From positions 59,507 through 123,506 of the forward strand of contig KI260556.1 in NCBI GenBank assembly GCA_000468055.1: 64,000 nt of DNA. The letters are read 5' to 3'. The position numbers and the translations under genes were made by a program. Under the pieces are notes generated by a model. The model had not been told where the DNA came from, made no database searches, and worked only from the letters and a program-made list of their open reading frames with translations. Each line of letters begins with the position of its first letter. Within the stretch, counting starts at the first letter, position 1. Positions 55,894-63,811 of this stretch are shown here, one piece after another. This DNA comes from Treponema lecithinolyticum ATCC 700332. Its GTDB lineage: Bacteria > Spirochaetota > Spirochaetia > Treponematales > Treponemataceae.

Positions 55894-55905
55894 TCTCGAT
55901 AGTAT
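55877..55905 (+). promoter_or_regulatory. Promoter of pth, predicts leaderless mRNA
   Basis: Perfect TTGACA at 55877-55882, 17 bases, TAGTAT at 55900-55905, then only six bases (TTTGCC) to the ATG at 55912. Confidence 0.65.
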
Positions 55906-55911
55906 TTTGCC

Positions 55912-56478
55912 ATGGATTTAATCGAATTGGTCGCTTTTTTGGGCAACACGGGAAAACAATACGAGCGAAACCGGCACAACGCCGCATGGCTTTTTGCGGA
56001 TTCTTTGGCAGTGCTTTCCGGCTTAAGTTGGAACAAAAAATTCAAAGGAGAAAGTGCGATTCTGAATGCGTTCGGACGGAAAATTCAATTGTTAAAGCCG
56101 CACACCTTTATGAATCTTTCCGGCGAAAGCATTGCCGAAGCGGCGTCCTTTTACAAGATAAAACCGGAGTGCATTTTGGTTGTTCACGACGAGTTGGAGC
56201 TTCCGGCGGGAACGTTCGCTCTTAAATGGTCGGGAGGCTTGGGCGGCCACAACGGGCTGCGTTCGGCAAAGGCGTGTTTGGGCACCGCCGATTTTTGGCG
56301 TTTGCGCTTCGGCATCGGGCGTCCCCCTCACGACGATGTTGCGCTGTGGGTGTTAAGTGATTTTTCAAAAGACGAACTTCCGGCGATGAATGCGGCTTTT
56401 CAAGGAGCGGCCGGACTTTTCGACGCGCTTTTAAATGAAGATCCGAAAAAACTTCTTCCCGAATGGAAAAAACGGTAA
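55912..56478 (+). CDS. pth: Peptidyl-tRNA hydrolase
   Basis: The 188-residue enzyme releases tRNA from drop-off peptidyl-tRNAs. The active-site residues are in place: N12 (FLGNTG), H22 (RHNAAW), D93 (VHDELELP) and N114 (GGHNGLRS), matching N10, H20, D93 and N114 of the E. coli enzyme. It ends 16 bases into the region where mazG could start; mazG probably starts at 56490, so the genes are closely linked. Confidence 0.95.
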   Translation: MDLIELVAFLGNTGKQYERNRHNAAWLFADSLAVLSGLSWNKKFKGESAILNAFGRKIQLLKPHTFMNLSGESIAEAASFYKIKPECILVVHDELELPAGTFALKWSGGLGGHNGLRSAKACLGTADFWRLRFGIGRPPHDDVALWVLSDFSKDELPAMNAAFQGAAGLFDALLNEDPKKLLPEWKKR

Positions 56479-56489
56479 GGCGGGGTACA

Positions 56490-57572
56490 ATGAACGATAT
56501 GCAAAAGAATACTGCGGACGCATCCGCACTGAACGGAAGATCCGAGTCGAACAGCACGTTCGCTTCGAATACGTTTGTTATAAACGAAGCAGCTTCAAAG
56601 GCGGCGTTTTCGTATAAAAATCTATACGAAATTATTAAAATATTGCGTGCTCCGGGCGGTTGTCCTTGGGATAGAGAACAAACACCGCTTACGCTGCGTT
56701 CAACCCTTTTGGAAGAAACCTATGAAGCGCTCGAAGCGATAAACGAAGCGTATGAAAACGCGACCGTTTCTTCTGAGCCGCCCTTTCCGTCGCCGGCAAC
56801 TGCGATACCTGCGGCTCCGGATTCGGTGATGCAGGGCATAGCGGCAGGTATACCGACAACCGAAGCGTGCATTCACGCAAAAGAAGAATTAGGCGACGTT
56901 CTTTTAAACGTTTCTATGATTGCATATATGTTTGAGCAGGAAGGAGCCTTTACGGTTTCGGACGTACTCGACAGCGTGTGCGAAAAACTGATCCGGCGCC
57001 ACCCGCACGTGTTTCCCGAATCTTCCGGCAAGTCAGCCGTGCTCGGGGAAACGAAAACCGCCGAGCAAGTGCTGACGCAGTGGGAAGCCATCAAACAAAA
57101 GGTCGAAGGGCGTGCGGGTAAAAGCATACTTGATGAAGTTTCCAAGGGGCTCGAGCCTTTAACCCGTGCGTATAAAATGCAAAAAAAAGCGGCAAAAAAA
57201 GGTTTCGATTGGAGCGATGTTTCCGCCGTCCGTGCCAAGGTATTCGAAGAAATCGGCGAGTTTGAAGAAGCGCTTGCCGGTGACAAATCCTATACCGTTG
57301 GGAATGGAGACACCCCTGCTGCCGGCAGCGGTGTCGAAGCTGACTCGTTACGGCACAGCGAAGAAGAATTCGGCGATATTTTATTCGCTTTGGTAAATTG
57401 GGCTCGGCACTTGCATATAGACCCTGCCGTTGCGCTTGAAAGGGCGAACGCGAAATTCCGCAAACGCTTTACGTATGTGGAAAAAGCGTGCCGAGAGCGC
57501 GGCATCGAAATGAAAAAAGAAAACCTTCAAGCAATGGATGCTTTGTGGGACGAAGCAAAGCACACGCTGTAG
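56490..57572 (+). CDS. mazG: Nucleoside triphosphate pyrophosphohydrolase MazG
   Basis: MazG hydrolyses NTPs or dNTPs to monophosphates and pyrophosphate. Two MazG domains are visible: one with APGGCPWDREQTPLTLRSTLLEETYEALEAI and later KEELGDVLLNV, and a second ending in EEEFGDILFALVNWARHL. A Pro/Ala-rich insertion at about 85-115 splits the first domain and another low-complexity stretch lies at about 270-285, so the protein (360 residues) is longer than E. coli MazG. The ATG at 56490 is chosen because GGCGGGG precedes it; an upstream ATG at 56463 would overlap pth. Confidence 0.88.
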   Translation: MNDMQKNTADASALNGRSESNSTFASNTFVINEAASKAAFSYKNLYEIIKILRAPGGCPWDREQTPLTLRSTLLEETYEALEAINEAYENATVSSEPPFPSPATAIPAAPDSVMQGIAAGIPTTEACIHAKEELGDVLLNVSMIAYMFEQEGAFTVSDVLDSVCEKLIRRHPHVFPESSGKSAVLGETKTAEQVLTQWEAIKQKVEGRAGKSILDEVSKGLEPLTRAYKMQKKAAKKGFDWSDVSAVRAKVFEEIGEFEEALAGDKSYTVGNGDTPAAGSGVEADSLRHSEEEFGDILFALVNWARHLHIDPAVALERANAKFRKRFTYVEKACRERGIEMKKENLQAMDALWDEAKHTL

Positions 57573-57644
57573 TCGAAGTGCAGTTGCCCCCAATTCACAT
57601 TAAAGTAAAATATAAACTTGTTTTAGCTTGGTTTTAACGACTAT

Positions 57645-57672
57645 TTGAAAATGTTTTAAAATATGTTATATT
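57645..57672 (+). promoter_or_regulatory. Promoter of clpP
   Basis: TTGAAA at 57645-57650, 16 bases, TATATT at 57667-57672. The ATG at 57745 has AAAGAGG ahead of it, so the leader is about 65 bases. Confidence 0.5.
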
Positions 57673-57744
57673 ATAAACATAAAACAGTGCCGGGTGCTGT
57701 TTGAAATGCGCCAGCGCTTGTGAAACACGAATAAAGAGGTTTTT

Positions 57745-58368
57745 ATGGATATGCGCCGTTTAAAAAACGACAGAGATGACGACAACGAAGACATAACGGA
57801 AAAAAAAGACGCCGGCGAAGGCGCGGATGTGCTTGCAGCCCGCTTTTTAAAAACCCGTCAAATACTGTTGACCGGTGAAATAGATAAATCGCTTTCGGAA
57901 AAAATAATCCGCCAGCTTTTGATTTTGGAAGCTTCCGGCAATAAACCCATCTATATGTTTATCGATTCTCCCGGAGGGGATGCGGATGCCGGTTACGGTA
58001 TTTTTGATATGATCCGTTTTATCGACGCACCCGTATACACGGTCGGCATGGGACTTGTCGCGTCGGCCGCGGCTCTTGTGCTTTTAGCCGCTCCGAAAGA
58101 ACGACGCATTGCGCTTCCGAACAGCCACTTTTTAATCCATCAGCCTTTGAGCGGCATAAAAGGCGTTGCGACCGAAATCGAAATTCACGCTAAAGAACTT
58201 GAAAAAATGCGCGAGCGCATCAATAAGCTGATTTCCGAAGAAACGGGAAAGCCGCTCGCTCAGGTTGCAAAAGACACCGACCGCGATTGCTGGCTTAACG
58301 CAAACGAAGCGCTCGATTACGGCCTGATCAGCAAAATAGTATTTTCGCGCAAAGACTTAAAAAAATGA
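57745..58368 (+). CDS. clpP: ATP-dependent Clp protease proteolytic subunit
   Basis: The 207-residue protein has the ClpP serine-protease triad: S107 (GLVASAAALVL), H132 (FLIHQPLSG) and D181 (TDRDCWLNANEA). The oxyanion-region motif is SPGGDADAG. The first 30 residues are acidic and lysine-rich, an extension absent from most ClpPs. It forms the barrel that degrades proteins unfolded by ClpX or ClpA. Treponemes often carry two ClpP copies; the GMGLVASAA sequence, where most have GQAASMGA, marks this as the more divergent type. Confidence 0.92.
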   Translation: MDMRRLKNDRDDDNEDITEKKDAGEGADVLAARFLKTRQILLTGEIDKSLSEKIIRQLLILEASGNKPIYMFIDSPGGDADAGYGIFDMIRFIDAPVYTVGMGLVASAAALVLLAAPKERRIALPNSHFLIHQPLSGIKGVATEIEIHAKELEKMRERINKLISEETGKPLAQVAKDTDRDCWLNANEALDYGLISKIVFSRKDLKK

Positions 58369-58371
58369 GGA

Positions 58372-58404
58372 ACTGTCCGAAAGCTTCGGTTTTCGGACAG
58401 TCTT
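58372..58404 (+). terminator. Hairpin terminator after clpP
   Basis: ACTGTCCGAAA (58372-58382) pairs with TTTTCGGACAGT (58390-58401) around a GCTTCGG loop, followed by a short T-rich stretch. It shares its stem sequence with terminators at 31275 and 37200. Confidence 0.65.
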
Positions 58405-58450
58405 ATCAGTATTCTCTTTTATTTAATAATTCCCTTTACGAACTGCTGCG

Positions 58451-58576
58451 ATGTATGAATACACTCAGGTAATACCGTTTACATTGTTTCTTTATATCGT
58501 GAGATATGATACTGAATGTTCTGTAAAGGAAGTTGGAAAGGCTATACGGCTCTTATGTCCTGGAAATAATATTTAG
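58451..58576 (+). pseudogene. Short frame, possible gene remnant
   Basis: A 41-codon frame, with no ribosome site, contains CSVKEVGKAIRLLCPG, which reads like a helix-turn-helix of a transposase or repressor. It is too short to be a complete gene of that type and may be a relic; it could also be chance. The rest of 58405-58578 holds nothing that I can support. Confidence 0.2.
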
Positions 58577-58578
58577 GT

Positions 58579-58938
58579 TTATATAATATTTAGCGAAACG
58601 GAATAACTATAAAAAGGTGTGATTATAGATTGATTTTCATATTGAAAATGACCATGTTGTTTACCGCAGGCATTCCATATTTTATAGTAACCGATAATAA
58701 TGTTTCTATTATCAACAATAGATACAGGGTCTTGTTTTAGTTCTAAAAGTGAACCGTTTAATCGGGCAGTTCCTTTTCCGCCGTATCCTATTTCAGCGGT
58801 TTGGATATACATTTCATCTCCGCCGTGATGGTATTTTGTCTGCGTCATATTTCCTGATATTATTTCCCACTGTGGGTGTTCAGAGGAAATAACACCTACA
58901 ATAAAAACTTTTATTAAAGGTTTCGCATCGCCGTACAT
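58579..58938 (-). CDS. Hypothetical protein, AT-rich island
   Basis: The 119-residue protein has no signal peptide and no motif that I recognise; it is mostly beta-like with many Gly, Tyr and Ile residues (for example GYGGKGTARLNGSLLELKQ). Its ATG overlaps the stop of the gene at 59453 by one base, so the two are translated together. It could be the C-terminal piece of a longer protein. The base composition is clearly more AT-rich than that of the neighbouring core genes. Confidence 0.45.
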   Translation of the reverse strand: MYGDAKPLIKVFIVGVISSEHPQWEIISGNMTQTKYHHGGDEMYIQTAEIGYGGKGTARLNGSLLELKQDPVSIVDNRNIIIGYYKIWNACGKQHGHFQYENQSIITPFYSYSVSLNII

Positions 58939-59453
58939 TATCTTTGTACTTTAACCTCCAATTTTTTATTATCCAACTCTTTCAATATGTAAGAAAAATT
59001 CTTGTTGGTCTTAAAAAACTTCCAGCAATCCAAATAGACGTATTTATTATGTATATATATTTTCTCGGAATAAGAACTGAATACTTCTATCCCATCAATA
59101 AAAGGTTTTCTTTCAATTGGAAAATCAATATTATCAATAGTAATTATATATATAATATTTTTATTTGTTTTTATGATTTTTTTCTTTGTATAAAAAGATT
59201 TTATTTCCGGATCTATATAACCAATAACTTTTAACTTCTTTTTTTTGAAAAAAGACGGAGATATTTCTCTTAAAATTTGTTCTCTACATAAAGTAATAAT
59301 GGACAATAATTTTTCTCTTTCTTCTATTTCTTCTACTGTTGGTAATTGTATATTGGTTAATACTTTTACTGGTAATTTCTTAATTGATTGGGAATATGAA
59401 AAAAGGCTAAAGATGAATATATTAATAAAAAATAATAATAGTCTTTTTCTCAT
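58938..59453 (-). CDS. Exported hypothetical protein, AT-rich island
   Basis: The 171-residue product has a signal peptide (about 1-22, ending near SYSQS) followed by a Lys/Ile/Tyr-rich domain with no recognised family. The Lys-Ile richness follows from the AT-rich DNA and suggests acquisition from another source. Its stop overlaps the start of the 119-residue protein. An exported protein plus a small partner is a layout seen for toxin and immunity pairs, but nothing here proves it. Confidence 0.5.
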   Translation of the reverse strand: MRKRLLLFFINIFIFSLFSYSQSIKKLPVKVLTNIQLPTVEEIEEREKLLSIITLCREQILREISPSFFKKKKLKVIGYIDPEIKSFYTKKKIIKTNKNIIYIITIDNIDFPIERKPFIDGIEVFSSYSEKIYIHNKYVYLDCWKFFKTNKNFSYILKELDNKKLEVKVQR

Positions 59454-59510
59454 TTTTTATTTCCTTGTTGCATTTATATTACTACTCAAAGCGTTTTCAA
59501 TCCGTATCGT

Positions 59511-59993
59511 TTAACCGGCGATGTCGGCCATTTGCGCTTGCGCGGCGCGTATAAGATCGGAAGGAGAAAGTAAAAGCTGTGTGCCGCGAACGCCCGCGCT
59601 TACGTAGACGGTTTTGTGTTTTAAAACGGACGAATCGATAAACACGGGAAAGCGGCGCTTCATACCGATGGGCGAGCAGCCGCCGCGCACATAGCCGGTA
59701 AGGCTTAAAAGCGATTCGCTTTTAACGCTTTCCATCGATTTTGCGCCGCACACGGCGCGCGCCTTTTTTAAGTTTACTTCTTTGTCTGCCGGTACGCAAA
59801 ACACGTAAACTTCTTTTGCCTCGCTTTGCATGACGATTGTTTTAAAAACGCTTTCCGGGGCAGCTCCGGCTTTTTCGGCAATGCGGCACGCTGCTCCCAA
59901 TTCTAGCTTGTGATCGGCGTTATCTTCGTATTCGAAGGTGCGGTAGTTTATGTTCAGTTTTTCCAAAATACGCATTGCATTTGTTTTCGGCAT
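59511..59993 (-). CDS. ybaK: YbaK-type Cys-tRNA(Pro) deacylase
   Basis: The 160-residue length fits YbaK/EbsC. The fold signatures are YRTFEYEDN near the N-terminus, VFKTIVMQS with the conserved Lys, VFCVPADKEVNLKKARAV, and the YVRGGCSPIGMKRRFPVFID segment with the GGxSPIG loop. The protein removes cysteine mis-attached to tRNA(Pro). ATG 59993 is chosen: it is six bases behind a good promoter, and the upstream in-frame start would add about 24 unrelated residues. Confidence 0.9.
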   Translation of the reverse strand: MPKTNAMRILEKLNINYRTFEYEDNADHKLELGAACRIAEKAGAAPESVFKTIVMQSEAKEVYVFCVPADKEVNLKKARAVCGAKSMESVKSESLLSLTGYVRGGCSPIGMKRRFPVFIDSSVLKHKTVYVSAGVRGTQLLLSPSDLIRAAQAQMADIAG

Positions 59994-59999
59994 AAACGT

Positions 60000-60028
60000 A
60001 TTGTAGATAAAACATGCAGTGCAGTCAA
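60000..60028 (-). promoter_or_regulatory. Promoter of ybaK, predicts leaderless mRNA
   Basis: On the minus strand: TTGACT (60028-60023), 17 bases, TACAAT (60005-60000), then six bases to the ATG. Confidence 0.6.
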
Positions 60029-60176
60029 GAAAGGCTGTGAACTGTTGTAACTTCTCATGCGGCATACAAACGGGAATAGCTTTTCAGCTTGCATCAAGTA
60101 CGAATGTTTTATCATTGATAGCAACACCGTCCACACTGATTTTACCGTGCCCGCTCGTGAGTTCTTGAGCTTTCCC

Positions 60177-60205
60177 TTGCGGAGGAGTACTTTTCACTGT
60201 ATACT
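60177..60205 (+). promoter_or_regulatory. Promoter of the M29 aminopeptidase, predicts leaderless mRNA
   Basis: TTGCGG at 60177-60182, 17 bases, TATACT at 60200-60205, then six bases to the ATG at 60212. Confidence 0.55.
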
Positions 60206-60211
60206 GAAAAT

Positions 60212-61375
60212 ATGAACGAACATATACAAGAACTTATGAAAAAAGCCGCACTCGCGGTTGTGCGCGACGTGTGTGCGCTGAAAAAAGGCGAGCGGGTGCT
60301 CATCATTACCAATCCGGGAGCGGACACCGAACCGATAAGCCGCGTGCTGTATGAAGCGGCGCAGGAATGCGGCGGGTCTGCGGTTATAATCGTGCAAAAG
60401 GAAAAAACGCTGCTCGATTTTGCGGAACTTGAAGTTATTGCCGCGTTAAAAACAAACCCCGAAGTGTGCTTTTCCATTTCAACCAATAAATTGGGAAAAG
60501 ACGCTCACGCTTCAGTTTCTCCGTATACCGCTTCGAACGGCGAGCGCTTTGATCATATTTTTAATTACAATCTTGAAGGCGTAAAGAATTTGCGCGCGCT
60601 GTGGACCCCCGGCATTACCTGCGATATGTTTGTGCGCACGGCGCTTATAGACTACAAACTGCTGCAAAAACGCTGTGCTCTGTTGGCGGCTAAATATAAG
60701 GGCGCCTCATACGTACACGTAACTGCACCCGGCGGAACCGACATTACCGTTCCTGTAGCGGGCAGAACCGCTTTTTGCGACGACGGGGATTTTTCGCAAA
60801 GCGGAGCGGGCGGCAATATTCCTGCAGGCGAAGTGTTTGTCAGTCCGTTAACGCCGAAAACGTCAAAAGGCTGTCAGGGGCGTATCGTGTACGACGGCTC
60901 CATCAGCGTTACCGAGGGGGATCTTGTTATTAACGATCCGATTGTAGTTGACGTTGACGGCTATGTTACTTCGATAACCGCAAAAAGCGGCAAACCTGTA
61001 GACGGCAGTGACGATAGCTGTGAAGCGTACCGGCTTTTAAGGTCTATTAGTGCAGCCGAAAAAGCTGCAATCGAAATGGAAAAAAACGGTAAGCTTTCCG
61101 CCGGTTTGGGCGAAAGCTATGCACGTAACGCACGCAATATCGGCGAGCTGGGTATCGGTCTTAACCCTGCCGCGCGTATTACAGGAAACATGCTTGAAGA
61201 CGAAAAAGCGTTTAAAACCTGCCACTTTGCAATCGGTAGCAATTACGACAACGATGCAAACAGTTTAATTCACTTTGACGGTGTTGTACGCGATCCGACC
61301 ATCGTTATTCACTACGAAGACGGAAGCGAGTTTACCGTAGAAAAAGACGGAGTTTTAAACGAAGCGCTGTCGTAA
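60212..61375 (+). CDS. M29-family aminopeptidase
   Basis: The 387-residue protein matches the M29 (aminopeptidase T/PepS) layout: an N-terminal domain with KKGERVLIITNPGADTEPISRVLYEAA and a C-terminal metal-binding domain with NIPAGEVF, ARNIGELGIGLNP, CHFAIG and SLIHFDG, which supply the Glu, His and Asp ligands of the two-metal site. It should remove N-terminal residues from peptides in the cytoplasm. It has its own promoter and no signal peptide. The spike-protein gene follows after about 40 bases. Confidence 0.85.
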   Translation: MNEHIQELMKKAALAVVRDVCALKKGERVLIITNPGADTEPISRVLYEAAQECGGSAVIIVQKEKTLLDFAELEVIAALKTNPEVCFSISTNKLGKDAHASVSPYTASNGERFDHIFNYNLEGVKNLRALWTPGITCDMFVRTALIDYKLLQKRCALLAAKYKGASYVHVTAPGGTDITVPVAGRTAFCDDGDFSQSGAGGNIPAGEVFVSPLTPKTSKGCQGRIVYDGSISVTEGDLVINDPIVVDVDGYVTSITAKSGKPVDGSDDSCEAYRLLRSISAAEKAAIEMEKNGKLSAGLGESYARNARNIGELGIGLNPAARITGNMLEDEKAFKTCHFAIGSNYDNDANSLIHFDGVVRDPTIVIHYEDGSEFTVEKDGVLNEALS

Positions 61376-61414
61376 AAGCATGATGTTGTATTTTTTTCTA
61401 AGAGGAGTCCCTTT

Positions 61415-63022
61415 ATGACAGACGGATTTACAAGGACGTTAACACCTGCATGGATAGTGTATGTTGACGGTCGCCGTCTGGATCCGGAGCATGAAGGCCT
61501 TCTTAAAGCAATACGTGTAGAAAACAATCTTAACAAAATCAGCACATGCACCCTGTCTTTTTCAGATGATATCACTTCAAAAGGAATCCTTACACTTTTG
61601 AGCAGTGTAAGCGTACATATAGGTTATAAAGACGACATACAAGTAGTCTTTTACGGCGATATTACCGCCCGTCACTACAGCTTTAATGATCGCGGAGAAA
61701 AATATGAAGTGCTCTGCAGTAATGTACTGCAGAGAATGAATCATGGAATGCAATGTAATGCATTTGAACACAAAACACCCGCAGCCATTATACGCGAAAC
61801 AATTGAACGGTACGGCTTGCAAGCCGAAGTTGAAGAGTTCGGTCCGGAATACGAGTTTACTGCCCAGCGCTATTGTTCTGCTTACGAGTATATACAAAAC
61901 TTAAGTGAAACATACGGAAAAGAAATATATGCATGGGGTAATACCGTATACGTACAAGACGAAATCACAATAAAAGATGATCAAATCGTATATGAAAAAG
62001 GAAAAACGCTTATCAGCTGCTATGCAGAAAACAGTTTAATATGTGAAAAAGGAGCGTTCTTTATAGACACAGACATACGAAACGGAGACGACATAAAAGG
62101 CGGTTCAGCAAATCCTGAAAAAGGTAAATATAAGCACTATATTGTAAGTTACTGTGTAGACAATGAAGATGCCGAAAACAAAGCGTACGGGTATCTAAAA
62201 AACATACTCAAAAAATATCGTAGAGCCGACATAAAAGTAGGCGGTGATTATCGGCTGCAGCCGGGGATGAGAGTTGAACTCAAGTACGTAGACAACAATA
62301 CGGACGGAGAATACATAACCGAACAGGTAAGGCATGAAATAGATAAAAGAGGCTATGTAACGTATGCGGAGTTGTATAAGCCGATAACACCTACGGGAAA
62401 ACCGCGTGACAGAGTGAACAAAAAAACAAAAAAAGAGGAAAAACAACAACCCGAAGAGCAGAAAGAAAAAGCTGCGGTAGCGGAAGACCTTAGCAAAAGC
62501 ATACACAACCCCGTATGGAAAAAGAACGGGAAACAAATCAGCAAAGCCTTAGTCGGCGACGAGGTAACATTGTGCGCCGACACACACAACATAGCCGATG
62601 GGACAGCTGCAACAATAAAGATTGTAGAAAAAGATGCCGACGGTAACGACGACGATGTTACAATACTTTCGGCGAAAGTTCAAAACAACAAAATAGAATG
62701 CGCATGGAAAGTAGTCTACACCGCCGACGATGACGATGCGGACAGCGAACAGGAGAAAAAAGAAAAAGGCTATACCCTGCCCGAATATGCGTTTACAATA
62801 GAGTGTGAGGGAGAAAAGAGCGCAGAAAGCGGACAGCTGGATGTTAGAGGGTGGGTAAAAGTACAACTTAAAGACAAAAAGACAGGATATATATTAGCAA
62901 ATGCTAAGTATACAATATATTTACTTGACGGCAGTGAAATAAAAGGAATTTCGGATAATGATGGGATTGTGTATTTGGATAATATAAAATTCGGAAAATA
63001 TTTTATTTCAATTGGAGTTTAA
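61415..63022 (+). CDS. Contractile injection system spike protein (VgrG/gpD-type) with C-terminal extension
   Basis: Residues about 10-320 follow the phage late-control D/VgrG pattern: VDGRRLDPEHEGLLKAIRVENNL, the FYGDIT strand, a GEKYEVLCSN segment, TPAAIIRETIERYGL and AYEYIQNLSETYGKEIYAWG. This part forms the gp27-like hub. No gp5-type OB or needle domain follows; instead there is a Lys/Glu-rich linker (about 335-370), an Ig-like domain (about 375-470) and a short beta tail (475-535). AGAGGAG precedes the ATG. The gene has no other tail or sheath genes around it. The last part of the gene is more AT-rich than the rest. Confidence 0.78.
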   Translation: MTDGFTRTLTPAWIVYVDGRRLDPEHEGLLKAIRVENNLNKISTCTLSFSDDITSKGILTLLSSVSVHIGYKDDIQVVFYGDITARHYSFNDRGEKYEVLCSNVLQRMNHGMQCNAFEHKTPAAIIRETIERYGLQAEVEEFGPEYEFTAQRYCSAYEYIQNLSETYGKEIYAWGNTVYVQDEITIKDDQIVYEKGKTLISCYAENSLICEKGAFFIDTDIRNGDDIKGGSANPEKGKYKHYIVSYCVDNEDAENKAYGYLKNILKKYRRADIKVGGDYRLQPGMRVELKYVDNNTDGEYITEQVRHEIDKRGYVTYAELYKPITPTGKPRDRVNKKTKKEEKQQPEEQKEKAAVAEDLSKSIHNPVWKKNGKQISKALVGDEVTLCADTHNIADGTAATIKIVEKDADGNDDDVTILSAKVQNNKIECAWKVVYTADDDDADSEQEKKEKGYTLPEYAFTIECEGEKSAESGQLDVRGWVKVQLKDKKTGYILANAKYTIYLLDGSEIKGISDNDGIVYLDNIKFGKYFISIGV

Positions 63023-63025
63023 AAA

Positions 63026-63811
63026 ATGGGCGATTATAAAATCAATACAAAAAATGAATATATAAAATATAAAAGTGGTATATGGCATTTGGCATCTGAA
63101 ATACTAAAACAATATAACATTGAGAATACAGGAACAAATCAATATAAATTGTACGTATGGATAAAAAAAGAAAATAAATTAAAGAATTCTGAAAATTTCT
63201 TGCAAAGAAGATATATAATAATTCCTGCTGAAAAAACAGATGTAGTGCAAATTGTTTTCTGGGAATTATTACAAAATGAATTTGATGTTAAATCAATAGA
63301 TTTTGAAACGTATACAAATATTTATGCTGTGGCTACCGTAATCGAAAAGAAAAGAAAAACTGCACGTGGTAATTTTAAGATATTCAACGTCGAAACAAAT
63401 GAAAAAATTGAAGCCACATTTATGACAGGTGGACAATGGAAAGGAAAATCCATACCCTTTTTTGAAGGAATCCCCTTTGGCGTTTATGATATTTTATTGC
63501 CAAATGCAGACGGTCATTTTAGACTTGAAGCAAGAGATGATTGTTATGGAGATGATGAAGCATATCATACTGGAAAATCTCAATTACGTTTGCATGAAAA
63601 AGGGTCTGGAACTACTATAGGTTGTATTTCAATCCTTGAAGATGAACTATGGGAAAATATTTCTAAAATGATAAAAGAAGCAAAAAGTACAGGTGTAATG
63701 GTAAAATCGTTAAGCCGTAATCCTTTCAAAAGAGGAGCTCCAGAAAAAAATACGAAATTAGCAATTTTGATTGTTGAAAATGGTATTAAGAATGAAAACG
63801 ATGGAGAATAG
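63026..63811 (+). CDS. Putative effector with L,D-transpeptidase/DUF5675-like domain
   Basis: The 261-residue protein starts three bases after the spike gene. Residues 1-110 look like an Ig-like or adaptor domain. The C-terminal part (about 115-225) contains GQWKGKSIPFFEG, GVYDIL, then LRLHEKGSGTTIGCISI: H190 and C200 with a G-C-I context recall the HG...SxGC site of YkuD-type L,D-transpeptidases and Tlde1 effectors, and also DUF5675. I read it as a peptidoglycan-acting effector delivered by the spike. There is no signal peptide. The base composition is clearly AT-rich. Confidence 0.55.
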   Translation: MGDYKINTKNEYIKYKSGIWHLASEILKQYNIENTGTNQYKLYVWIKKENKLKNSENFLQRRYIIIPAEKTDVVQIVFWELLQNEFDVKSIDFETYTNIYAVATVIEKKRKTARGNFKIFNVETNEKIEATFMTGGQWKGKSIPFFEGIPFGVYDILLPNADGHFRLEARDDCYGDDEAYHTGKSQLRLHEKGSGTTIGCISILEDELWENISKMIKEAKSTGVMVKSLSRNPFKRGAPEKNTKLAILIVENGIKNENDGE

